NCBI GenBank assembly: GCA_965248635.1
Contig: OZ252114.1
Location: forward strand, 868,001-932,000
DNA length: 64,000 nt
From: CBDAPI01 sp965248635
Lineage (GTDB): Bacteria; Acidobacteriota; UBA6911; RPQK01; CBDAPI01
Reading direction: 5' to 3'
Shown: positions 45,769-52,776 of the stretch, piece after piece
Layout of the letters: every line of letters begins with the position of its first letter
How positions within the stretch are numbered: position 1 is the stretch's first letter
The notes under the pieces: generated by a model
What the model was told of the DNA's origin: nothing
Seen by the model: only the letters and a program-made list of their open reading frames with translations
Database searches by the model: none
Translations under genes and position numbers: made by a program

Positions 45769-47332
45769 GACCTCGGCCCCAGCGAAGACCTCGAAGGTCG
45801 AATGGAAAACGCCTCCCCGTCGCTCTCTGGGAATTCTCCGCTCCCTGGGACCGGGCCTGATCATCGCCGCTTCCATCGTCGGGTCGGGCGAGCTGGTGGC
45901 TACCACCAAAACGGGCGCCGAAGCCGGGTTCTGGCTGCTGTGGCTGATCCTGATCGGCTGTGTGAGCAAGGTCTTTGTCCAGATCGAGTTCGGACGGGAC
46001 GCCATTAGTCATGGCGAAGGAACTCTGGGGAGCCTCAATCAAGTCCCTGGACCCAGGCTCAGGGTGAACTGGATTGTCTGGTACTGGGTGTTCATGGTCA
46101 TGATGAGCGTGGCCCAGTTGGGAGGGATTGTCGGGGGAGTCGGCCAGGCTTTGGCCATCACGTCACCGCTCACGAGCGCCGGCAGCGAGTTCAATCTCTA
46201 TCAGGATCGGATTACCCGCCGCGAAGTTCTGGCCGCCCTGGTGGAGCGGCCCGGCAGTAAGGCAGCCGCTACGGAAGCAGGCCGGATGGAAATGCTTCAG
46301 GGTGAGCTGCAGAAGTTGAACGCTGAGCTGACCGCAACACAGGTTCCTCCGGAGTCTCAGGATGATGTTATCTGGGCACTGCTGCTCACGATTGTGACGA
46401 TCTTTGTGCTGGTGAGGGGGCAGTATCGACTCGTACAGACCCTGGCGACGATTCTGGTAGCCATGTTCACGTTCGTGACCGTGTGGAACCTCTTCGCTTT
46501 ACAGGGCCTGCCGGACTGGCGTGTGACGTGGGCCGAGTTCACCCGAGGCCTCAGTTTCCGTCTACCTCCTGAGGCGCCCGCGGGAGTTTGCCCGGTGGCA
46601 ACAGCTATGGCCGCCTTCGGAATCATCGGAGTCGGCGCCACGGAGCTGGTGATCTATCCTTACTGGTGCCTGGAAAAGGGATATGCGAGGTGGACGGGAC
46701 CGCGCGAGGAGAGCAGTGCCTGGGTAGAACGTGCCCGTGGATGGATCAGGGTGATGCACTGGGACGCCCTTCTGTCCGCCGTCGTCTATACCTTTGCAAC
46801 TGTGGCCTTTTACCTGCTGGGCGCTGCCGTTCTCGGTCGCGCGAATCTGAATCCAGCCGGCAGCCAGATGATCCGAACACTTTCCGAGATGTACGTTCCG
46901 GTTTTCGGAGAGATTGCCCCTGTCATCTTTCTGTTCGGTGCCATCTCGGTGCTCTATTCGACCTTCTTTGTGGCCAGCGCCAGTCACGCCCGGGTGGTTG
47001 CCGACGCACTTCGAGTTTTCGGCCTGGTTAAAGAGGATGAAGCAACCCGGCGGTTCTGGATCCGGGTTTTCAGCGGGCTGATACCGGCTGTCTGCTTTGT
47101 GGTTTACGTCTTTGTCAAAGCGCCGGTTGTCCTGATCCTGTTGAGTGGTGTCACACAGGCGATCATGCTGCCCATGCTGGCCTATGCCGCCCTCTATTTC
47201 CGCTATCGGAGGTGCCACCCCGAACTTTATCCGGGAAGGTGGTGGGATTTCTTTCTCTGGTTGTCGTGTGCGAGCCTGATGATCGCCGGAGTCTGGGCAG
47301 CCCTGACCCGGATTATGCCGGCTCTGGGGTAG
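45758..47332 (+). CDS. Nramp-family metal ion transporter, divergent
   Basis: Integral membrane protein of about 11-12 helices, 524 aa. The overall pattern is Nramp-like: SLGPGLIIAASIVGSGELVATTKTGAEAGF in the first helix. The metal-binding DPGN of canonical Nramp is replaced by GSGE, and the helix-6 MPH segment by GVGATELVIYP. A hydrophilic insertion lies between helices at about residues 140-200. The substrate is therefore uncertain (Mn2+/Fe2+ or something else). It starts inside the end of the PVC cytochrome gene and is the last gene of the long operon. Confidence 0.82.
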   Translation: MDAKTSAPAKTSKVEWKTPPRRSLGILRSLGPGLIIAASIVGSGELVATTKTGAEAGFWLLWLILIGCVSKVFVQIEFGRDAISHGEGTLGSLNQVPGPRLRVNWIVWYWVFMVMMSVAQLGGIVGGVGQALAITSPLTSAGSEFNLYQDRITRREVLAALVERPGSKAAATEAGRMEMLQGELQKLNAELTATQVPPESQDDVIWALLLTIVTIFVLVRGQYRLVQTLATILVAMFTFVTVWNLFALQGLPDWRVTWAEFTRGLSFRLPPEAPAGVCPVATAMAAFGIIGVGATELVIYPYWCLEKGYARWTGPREESSAWVERARGWIRVMHWDALLSAVVYTFATVAFYLLGAAVLGRANLNPAGSQMIRTLSEMYVPVFGEIAPVIFLFGAISVLYSTFFVASASHARVVADALRVFGLVKEDEATRRFWIRVFSGLIPAVCFVVYVFVKAPVVLILLSGVTQAIMLPMLAYAALYFRYRRCHPELYPGRWWDFFLWLSCASLMIAGVWAALTRIMPALG

Positions 47333-47377
47333 ACACGGAACCTCCCGGCTCCGGTTGCAGGTCGCCGCCGTCGTGAG

Positions 47378-47398
47378 ACGTGGAACGTGGAACTCATC
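47378..47398 (+). repeat. tandem 7-bp repeat array
   Basis: ACGTGGA, ACGTGGA and a decayed ACTCATC in 7-bp phase, in the 61-bp gap between two converging genes. Confidence 0.6.
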
Positions 47399-48911
47399 CC
47401 GAGGTCGGCAGTTCGACTGCCTTGTAACCTCCCTTCGACCGGAAATGAAGGATCAGACCCAGGTAGCAGAAGAACATGATGACGGGGAGAATAGCCACGC
47501 GCGCCAGGGTCCCTTGATTTGTCGCCGCCACGACCTGTTCCACTTCGGCCTGCTGCTCAACGGACAGCCCCCCGATCGTCTGCTTGTCCAGAGGCTGGTA
47601 CCTCATCAGAAACTTCTGTTCTTCGGGAAGGGTGAGCTGGGCATGAAGGGCCGGGTGTTGAGCGTGCAGGGCGTCATCGAGTGACTTGTCCTGCAGGACT
47701 CCCAGGAAGGGGTTTCCCAGCACCCCCACAGAGATCATGCCCATTCCGGCAATGGCGTTCAGGGTGAGGGCTCCACCCTTTGGGAACTGTTCGGAAACAA
47801 CACCCAGGGTGGTGGGCCAGAAATAAGTCTTTCCAAGTCCGTACAGGGTAGCGGCCAGGAATACGGCCAGCGCCACGGAGCCGGAATTGGCCAGCCAGAG
47901 GAGGCCGATGGCCGCAATTCCCGCGGAGGAGGCGAGCAGCCCCAGAGGATTAATCCGGTGCACGATGGGCCCGGCAAAGAAGCGCAGGACAAACATGATG
48001 AACGAGGTGTAGACCAGAACCCAGTTGCCGGCGTTCTCGCCGAAGGCTCTCAGCACCGGGGTCATCAGGGAGGCGATCCAGCTGTCGGTTCCCAGCTCGG
48101 TTGTGGCCAGCAGCACCATGACCAGCAGCAGGAAAATGAACATGGGCCGTCCGAAGCTCTTCAAGGTGAACATGAGAATGAGGGTCGGGATGATCGTGAG
48201 CAGAAGGATTCCCAGCGTGGGAAGGGCAAAATCAAAAAGGTTGCGGGTAACCTCATCCAGGGCCTTGGAGACAAAAAAGGCGACAATCAAACAGCTTCCC
48301 CAGCCAAATTCCTGGAGCATTTCCCGGTAGGAGATTCGGGCCGCCACGCGCTCCTGAACCGGCCACTTCTGGCCCAGCAGCATGGCTCCATAAATCACGG
48401 TGGGAACGAGAAAGAGGCCTATCTTGTAACGCCAGACATGGTCTCCCTCCATCCCGCTCATCGCGATGGCAAGGATGCCTCCCAGTACCAGGCCTCCGGG
48501 CCACCCTGCGTGCAGGATGTTCAGATAGTGAGTCTTGTTGCGGGGAAACATGGATGTGGTCGCCGGGTTAATGACGGCTTCCACGGCCCCGTTGGCCAGC
48601 GCAAAGAGGAAGGTCCCCAGGTAAAGACCGGTGTAGCTGTTCGCGCTGACGGTCAAAATGGCCGAGACCACGTGCAGCGTCCAGGCTACTGCCATGATCC
48701 TGCCGTAGCCTACGCGGTCGATAATCAGGCTGAAGAGAATAATGCTCAGCGCAAATGGAAACAGTCCCGCCCCTTGAATGGCGCCTTTTTGGGTCTCTGT
48801 CAGATTGAAGAGCACGCCCCACTCATTGAGCAGGATCGCCCGTACGATAAACCCGAAAGAGGTAGCCACCAGCGAAACGATGCAGGCGACAAAAAGGCGA
48901 TTACTTCTCAT
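47394..48911 (-). CDS. MFS transporter
   Basis: Major facilitator superfamily permease, 505 aa, 12 predicted helices. The conserved loop between helices 2 and 3 is SLIIDRVGYGRIMAV; helix 4-5 region LANGAVEAVINPATTSMFP and the GGLVLGGILAI helix look like sugar or fucose-type porters. A soluble insertion of about 60 residues (LQDKSLDDALHAQHPALHAQ) sits between helices 11 and 12. It is the last gene of the Fur-rubrerythrin, glpK, MFS set, 92 bp after glpK, so it may import glycerol or a related polyol; that is inference. Confidence 0.88.
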   Translation of the reverse strand: MRSNRLFVACIVSLVATSFGFIVRAILLNEWGVLFNLTETQKGAIQGAGLFPFALSIILFSLIIDRVGYGRIMAVAWTLHVVSAILTVSANSYTGLYLGTFLFALANGAVEAVINPATTSMFPRNKTHYLNILHAGWPGGLVLGGILAIAMSGMEGDHVWRYKIGLFLVPTVIYGAMLLGQKWPVQERVAARISYREMLQEFGWGSCLIVAFFVSKALDEVTRNLFDFALPTLGILLLTIIPTLILMFTLKSFGRPMFIFLLLVMVLLATTELGTDSWIASLMTPVLRAFGENAGNWVLVYTSFIMFVLRFFAGPIVHRINPLGLLASSAGIAAIGLLWLANSGSVALAVFLAATLYGLGKTYFWPTTLGVVSEQFPKGGALTLNAIAGMGMISVGVLGNPFLGVLQDKSLDDALHAQHPALHAQLTLPEEQKFLMRYQPLDKQTIGGLSVEQQAEVEQVVAATNQGTLARVAILPVIMFFCYLGLILHFRSKGGYKAVELPTSG

Positions 48912-49003
48912 GAATTGAACTCCTCACGGGGCCCGAGAACCGGCCGATTGTATCGGTCTGTCCGGGGAGTTTCAAATGGAGCCGCGCCGGCGGTTCCGGA
49001 GGC

Positions 49004-50500
49004 TCAGGATGAAACGCGCCACTGGCGGGCCAGTTGGATGGCACTCTGCCAGCGTTCCTGGCGTCGTCGGCGATCGTCCTCCTCCATTTTCGGAAGGAAG
49101 ACCCGATCCTCTTGCCAGTGGCTCGAAATCTGCTCCCGGCTTTCCCAGAATCCAACGCCGAGTCCTGCCAGAAAGGCGGCTCCCAGGGCGGTGGTCTCAA
49201 TGACCTTCGGCCGTCGCACCGGGGTTCCCAGCAAATCCGCCTGAAACTGCATGAGAAAATCATTGGCGCAGGCTCCCCCGTCCACCTGGAGACGCGGGAC
49301 CTGGTGCCCCGAATCCTGCTCAAAGCAGCGCACCACATCGACTGTCTGGTAGGCGATCGATTCCAAGGCGGCCCGGACCAGATGGGCCCGCCCGCTTCCA
49401 CGGGTCAGACCGATGAGCATTCCCCTGACCTCCGAATCCCAGTAGGGGGCGCCCAGACCGGTAAAAGCGGGTACCAGAAACACGCCCTCCGTGCTGGGGA
49501 CGGAACGGGCCAGGGCCTCCGTCTCCCCGGCGGTTTCCACCAGGCCAAGTTGGTCCCTGAGCCACTGGATAGCGGCTCCGGCGATGAACACCGAGCCTTC
49601 CAGGGCGTAGTCCACCTGCCCGTCGACGCTCCAGGCGATCGTGGTCAGAAGCCCGTGCTTCGATCGGATCGGTGAGGCTCCCGTGTTCATCAGAGCAAAA
49701 CAGCCGGTTCCATAGGTATTCTTAATCTCACCGGGACGAAAGCAGGCCTGGCCGAAGAGGGCTGCCTGCTGATCTCCTGCGACACCCGCGATGGGAATCT
49801 CCACATCGGTGAAACGACTGGAGGTATGCCCAAAGACCCCGCTGGAAGGAAGCACCCGGGGCATCAGCGAGACCGGGATTTCGAGTCGACCCAGCAGTTC
49901 CTCGTCCCACTTGAGGTCATGAATATTGAAAAGCAGAGTCCTGGACGCGTTGCTGTAGTCGGTAGCGTGTATCTTGCCCCCGGTCAGCTTGTACATGAGC
50001 CAGGAATCGATCGTTCCAAAGGCCAGCTGTCCCCGCGCGGCTTTTTCTCTGGAACCCTGGACATGGTCCAGAATCCATTTGATCTTGGTTGCCGAGAAAT
50101 AGGGATCGACGACCAGACCGGTCCGCTGGGTGAACAGCTCGGACCATCCCCGCTGACGAATGTCTTCGCAAATACTCTCGCTCTGGCGTGACTGCCACAC
50201 GATCGCATTGTGGAGGGGCTCCCCGGTGGTTCGATCCCAGATCACAGTTGTTTCGCGTTGATTCGTGATCCCCAGAGCTCGTACATGCCGGGCATCGATG
50301 GTGCTCTGCTTGAGAGTTTCACCCAGAGCCCGGAGCTGGGACTCCCAGATTTCCGCGGGATCGTGTTCCACCCAGCCGGGCTGCGGAAAAATCTGTCTGA
50401 ACTCACAGGAGTGCGACGCCACCTGATTCCCTTCTTCATCGAAGAGGATGGCGCGTGAGCTTGTCGTTCCCTGATCCAGTGCCGCGATGTAGTGTTTCAA
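49004..50500 (-). CDS. glpK: glycerol kinase
   Basis: Cytoplasmic FGGY-family kinase: ATP + glycerol to glycerol 3-phosphate. N-terminal phosphate-binding ALDQGTTSSRAILF, ALGITNQRET, TYGTGCFALMNTG (ATP-binding), FVPAFTGLGAPYWD and the second signature QVDGGACANDFLMQFQAD are all present. 498 aa, normal length. It lies 15 bp downstream of the Fur-rubrerythrin gene and upstream of an MFS permease on the same strand. No glycerol 3-phosphate dehydrogenase is in the window. Confidence 0.96.
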   Translation of the reverse strand: MKHYIAALDQGTTSSRAILFDEEGNQVASHSCEFRQIFPQPGWVEHDPAEIWESQLRALGETLKQSTIDARHVRALGITNQRETTVIWDRTTGEPLHNAIVWQSRQSESICEDIRQRGWSELFTQRTGLVVDPYFSATKIKWILDHVQGSREKAARGQLAFGTIDSWLMYKLTGGKIHATDYSNASRTLLFNIHDLKWDEELLGRLEIPVSLMPRVLPSSGVFGHTSSRFTDVEIPIAGVAGDQQAALFGQACFRPGEIKNTYGTGCFALMNTGASPIRSKHGLLTTIAWSVDGQVDYALEGSVFIAGAAIQWLRDQLGLVETAGETEALARSVPSTEGVFLVPAFTGLGAPYWDSEVRGMLIGLTRGSGRAHLVRAALESIAYQTVDVVRCFEQDSGHQVPRLQVDGGACANDFLMQFQADLLGTPVRRPKVIETTALGAAFLAGLGVGFWESREQISSHWQEDRVFLPKMEEDDRRRRQERWQSAIQLARQWRVSS

Positions 50501-50515
50501 GTGAAAACTGGCCGG

Positions 50516-51475
50516 CTACCCAGCGTCAACAGCGAGGCGATCCAGTTCCGTTCTAATCATGTCGCAGTGTTCCTTCTCCTCGCCGGCAAAGCGGAGGAAG
50601 ATATCGCGTCCTCTGGTGTCCTCGAAGCGCTCTGCGTACTCAGTGAAGAAAGCGTAGGCCTCTTTCTCCATCTTCATGGCGACTTCCAGGGCTTCCACTT
50701 CGCTGAGATCTCCCAGCAGGCCTTCACGAACCTTCACATCAGACGGGAAAATGACCTCCAGTGCTTCGAAGTCAAAGTGCAGAAAAACGGGTGCAGTGAC
50801 AATGTTGGGTGTGTCTTTGATGAGCCGGTCCCATTCGACCCGCAGCTGCTGCAAGTGCCGCTCTTCCTCCTCCAGCATGCTCAGGAAGACCTTTCTGGTG
50901 GAGGGAGAGTTGGCGACTTCGGCCCCGGCGCTGTAGAACCTCACGCCGCGCTCCTCGGTGGCCATCGCTATGCGCAGTGCGTCGCGAGCAAAAACTTTGT
51001 CGTTGTCAAAAACCAGCCGCGAAGGCTCTCTCTTTTCCTGGCACTCCTTGCAGATGCCATAAATCTGAAGGCGCTGCCGAACGGGTTTCAGGCCGTATTC
51101 AGAAGCGATGCTGGCCTGAAGCTCTTCGAGTTCGGGACTGAAGAATTCGATTGTCTTGTGGCATTCCTGACAGACAATGTGATGATGTTTGGGTCGCCGG
51201 TAGAGTCGCTCGAATCGGGTCCGCCCATCACTCAGATCCGTTTCTCGGGCAAGACCGCACTCCGTCATAGCTTTCAGGGTCCTGAAAACCGTGGTGAATC
51301 CGATGCCGGGGTCCTTTTTTCGCACTTCCTCGTAAAGCTCATCCGCACTCAAATGCCCTCCGTCCGTGTCGAGAAACGTGGCCACAATCAGCCTGCGTTG
51401 CCGCGTCATTTTCAGGCCGTTGCTCTTCAGGTAGTCGGCGAAAATGTCAAAATACGGGTCGTTACTCTGGGTCAT
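50516..51475 (-). CDS. Fur-family regulator fused to a rubrerythrin-like diiron domain
   Basis: Residues 1-150 are a Fur/PerR-type repressor: winged helix (LSADELYEEVRKK, GFTTVFRTLKAMTECGLA), the metal-binding HHHIVCQECH region and a CKEC zinc pair. Residues about 160-319 are a ferritin-like four-helix domain with a complete diiron set: EERGVRFYSAGAE, EEEERHLQQL (ExxH), MEKEAYAFFTEYAE and GEEKEHCDMI (ExxH). There is no rubredoxin domain. One protein could therefore sense iron or peroxide and also handle them, or use the diiron centre as the sensor. The same reading frame runs through both domains without break. It precedes glpK by 15 bp and diverges from a ferredoxin gene. Confidence 0.9.
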   Translation of the reverse strand: MTQSNDPYFDIFADYLKSNGLKMTRQRRLIVATFLDTDGGHLSADELYEEVRKKDPGIGFTTVFRTLKAMTECGLARETDLSDGRTRFERLYRRPKHHHIVCQECHKTIEFFSPELEELQASIASEYGLKPVRQRLQIYGICKECQEKREPSRLVFDNDKVFARDALRIAMATEERGVRFYSAGAEVANSPSTRKVFLSMLEEEERHLQQLRVEWDRLIKDTPNIVTAPVFLHFDFEALEVIFPSDVKVREGLLGDLSEVEALEVAMKMEKEAYAFFTEYAERFEDTRGRDIFLRFAGEEKEHCDMIRTELDRLAVDAG

Positions 51476-51509
51476 AGCTGCTTACCCTGTTCGTGACTCG
51501 TCATCGATC

Positions 51510-51557
51510 GAGGGACAACCCTGTTATATTAATAGATTGCGACAGATTCTGTCCCTC
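51510..51557 (+). promoter_or_regulatory. inverted repeat between the divergent Fur-rubrerythrin and ferredoxin genes
   Basis: GAGGGACA (51510-51517) and TGTCCCTC (51550-51557) are perfect 8-bp arms around an AT-rich centre that contains the palindrome TATTAATA (51527-51534). The site lies in the 196-bp divergent gap, where an operator for the Fur-type protein would be expected. It is not a match to the classical Fur box. Confidence 0.4.
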
Positions 51558-51671
51558 TCACGAGTAACAATCATTGCGGATGGGTTTTGCGCCGTGAGGT
51601 GGCCGAGAGAGGAGGAGGCGAGGCCCGGGGCATGGGTGACGACCAAAGGCGTACTCTGGGAGGAAAAAGAC

Positions 51672-52019
51672 ATGCCGACACTCGAGATTTCAGGCGCAAC
51701 AACGGTTGAAGTGGAAGTAGGTAAACGCCTGGTTCTCGCCATTGAAGAGGCTGGAGTCGATATCATGCATGCGTGCGGCGGGAATGCGCGCTGCACCACC
51801 TGCAGGGTTGAGCTCCTGGACGGTGAACCGGAACGAATGACTGCGGCTGAGCGCGATAAACTCTCGGAACGCGGACTCACGGGAGTTCGACTTTCCTGCC
51901 AGATGCAGTGTCAGAGCGACATGAAAGTGAGAGTGATTCAGCGACTTTCGGAGACTGGCCGGCCCGATCCGGGAGCGACTCCGGCTGAGGAGATTACTCC
52001 GCCGCCGGAATGGGTCTGA
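51672..52019 (+). CDS. 2Fe-2S ferredoxin
   Basis: 115-aa plant-type ferredoxin carrying one 2Fe-2S cluster, a soluble one-electron carrier. Ligands: ACGGNARCTTCRV supplies the first three cysteines (CxxxxxCxxC), and LSCQMQC supplies the last. The C-terminus is a proline-rich tail. GGGAGG precedes the ATG at 51672; the frame is open upstream, but that part overlaps the promoter region. Its partner enzyme is not evident; being divergent from the Fur-rubrerythrin gene, it could feed electrons to the diiron domain. Confidence 0.9.
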   Translation: MPTLEISGATTVEVEVGKRLVLAIEEAGVDIMHACGGNARCTTCRVELLDGEPERMTAAERDKLSERGLTGVRLSCQMQCQSDMKVRVIQRLSETGRPDPGATPAEEITPPPEWV

Positions 52020-52034
52020 GCTCACCACTGGCCG

Positions 52035-52559
52035 CTACCAGCCCATGCGCTCTCTCAGAGTGGTGATGTGAGCGATGTGATGGGCGCCGTGCCAGGCGTA
52101 CAGGGCCACATTCACATCAAGCGAAACGTCGCCCCCTTGCGGATGCTGAAAAGTCCGAGCCCAGGTATCTGGTTCAAAGGAATGAAGAACCTCGCTCCAC
52201 CGTCTGTGGAGAGATTCCAGCAGCGGAAGGGAGAGCTCCACGTTTCCTGTTCTGGCCTCGGGTGACTCGGCCCAGAGTGCCTGATCGTAGGCCTTGATCG
52301 CAGGATTGTCCTCAGTCAGTGTCCACTTCGTCCGAACATACCCGTTGAGATGGCTGTCCGTGATGTGATGGACTACCTGTCGGATTGTCCACCCTTCAGG
52401 GCGGTAGGGGGTGTCGAGTTGCTCCTCTGACAGGCCGGCGACCGCTTGCCGAAGCTGTCCTGGAGCACTCTCGATGGCCTCGATCCACTGCTGGCGATCT
52501 TGCGGAGTGGAATTCTGCGGCTTCTCAAATTTACCGATCGGATAGCGAACATCTTCCAT
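52035..52559 (-). CDS. DinB/YfiT-type putative metal-dependent hydrolase or thiol transferase
   Basis: 174-aa four-helix protein of the DinB superfamily, YfiT (BstA) branch. Expected segments: RYPIGKFEKP at the start, GWTIRQVVHHITDSHLNGY (first metal His) and YAWHGAHHIAHIT (second and third His near the C-terminus). Family members act as bacillithiol or mycothiol S-transferases or hydrolases; which thiol is used here is unknown. It converges with the ferredoxin gene (15 bp between stops). The 217-bp gap upstream contains only a dispersed repeat. Confidence 0.88.
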   Translation of the reverse strand: MEDVRYPIGKFEKPQNSTPQDRQQWIEAIESAPGQLRQAVAGLSEEQLDTPYRPEGWTIRQVVHHITDSHLNGYVRTKWTLTEDNPAIKAYDQALWAESPEARTGNVELSLPLLESLHRRWSEVLHSFEPDTWARTFQHPQGGDVSLDVNVALYAWHGAHHIAHITTLRERMGW

Positions 52560-52667
52560 TGTCTTACCTCATTCTGGGTGTATTCAGCGCCAGCTTAGCA
52601 TGTCCGTGGGGTTGATCACCTCTTCCGGTCACTCCCATTGAATCAGAACCCGAGCGTCAGCGAGGGC

Positions 52668-52703
52668 TGAGTGGTAGCCGCGACCTCACCGCCCGCGGTC
52701 CTG
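52668..52703 (+). repeat. dispersed intergenic repeat, copy 2
   Basis: Shares TGAGTGGTAGCCGCG, a CCGCGGT-type second half and a CTG end with 35354-35386, differing by a few substitutions and a short insertion. The shared part is about 33 bp and contains a self-complementary GCCGCG/CGCGG core. Confidence 0.45.
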
Positions 52704-52776
52704 TTTTTGGGTGCCAGTCCGCCAGCTCGCAATTTCGAGTCTGGAATCTCGGCGCAAATCACCTTACACTCGCCCC

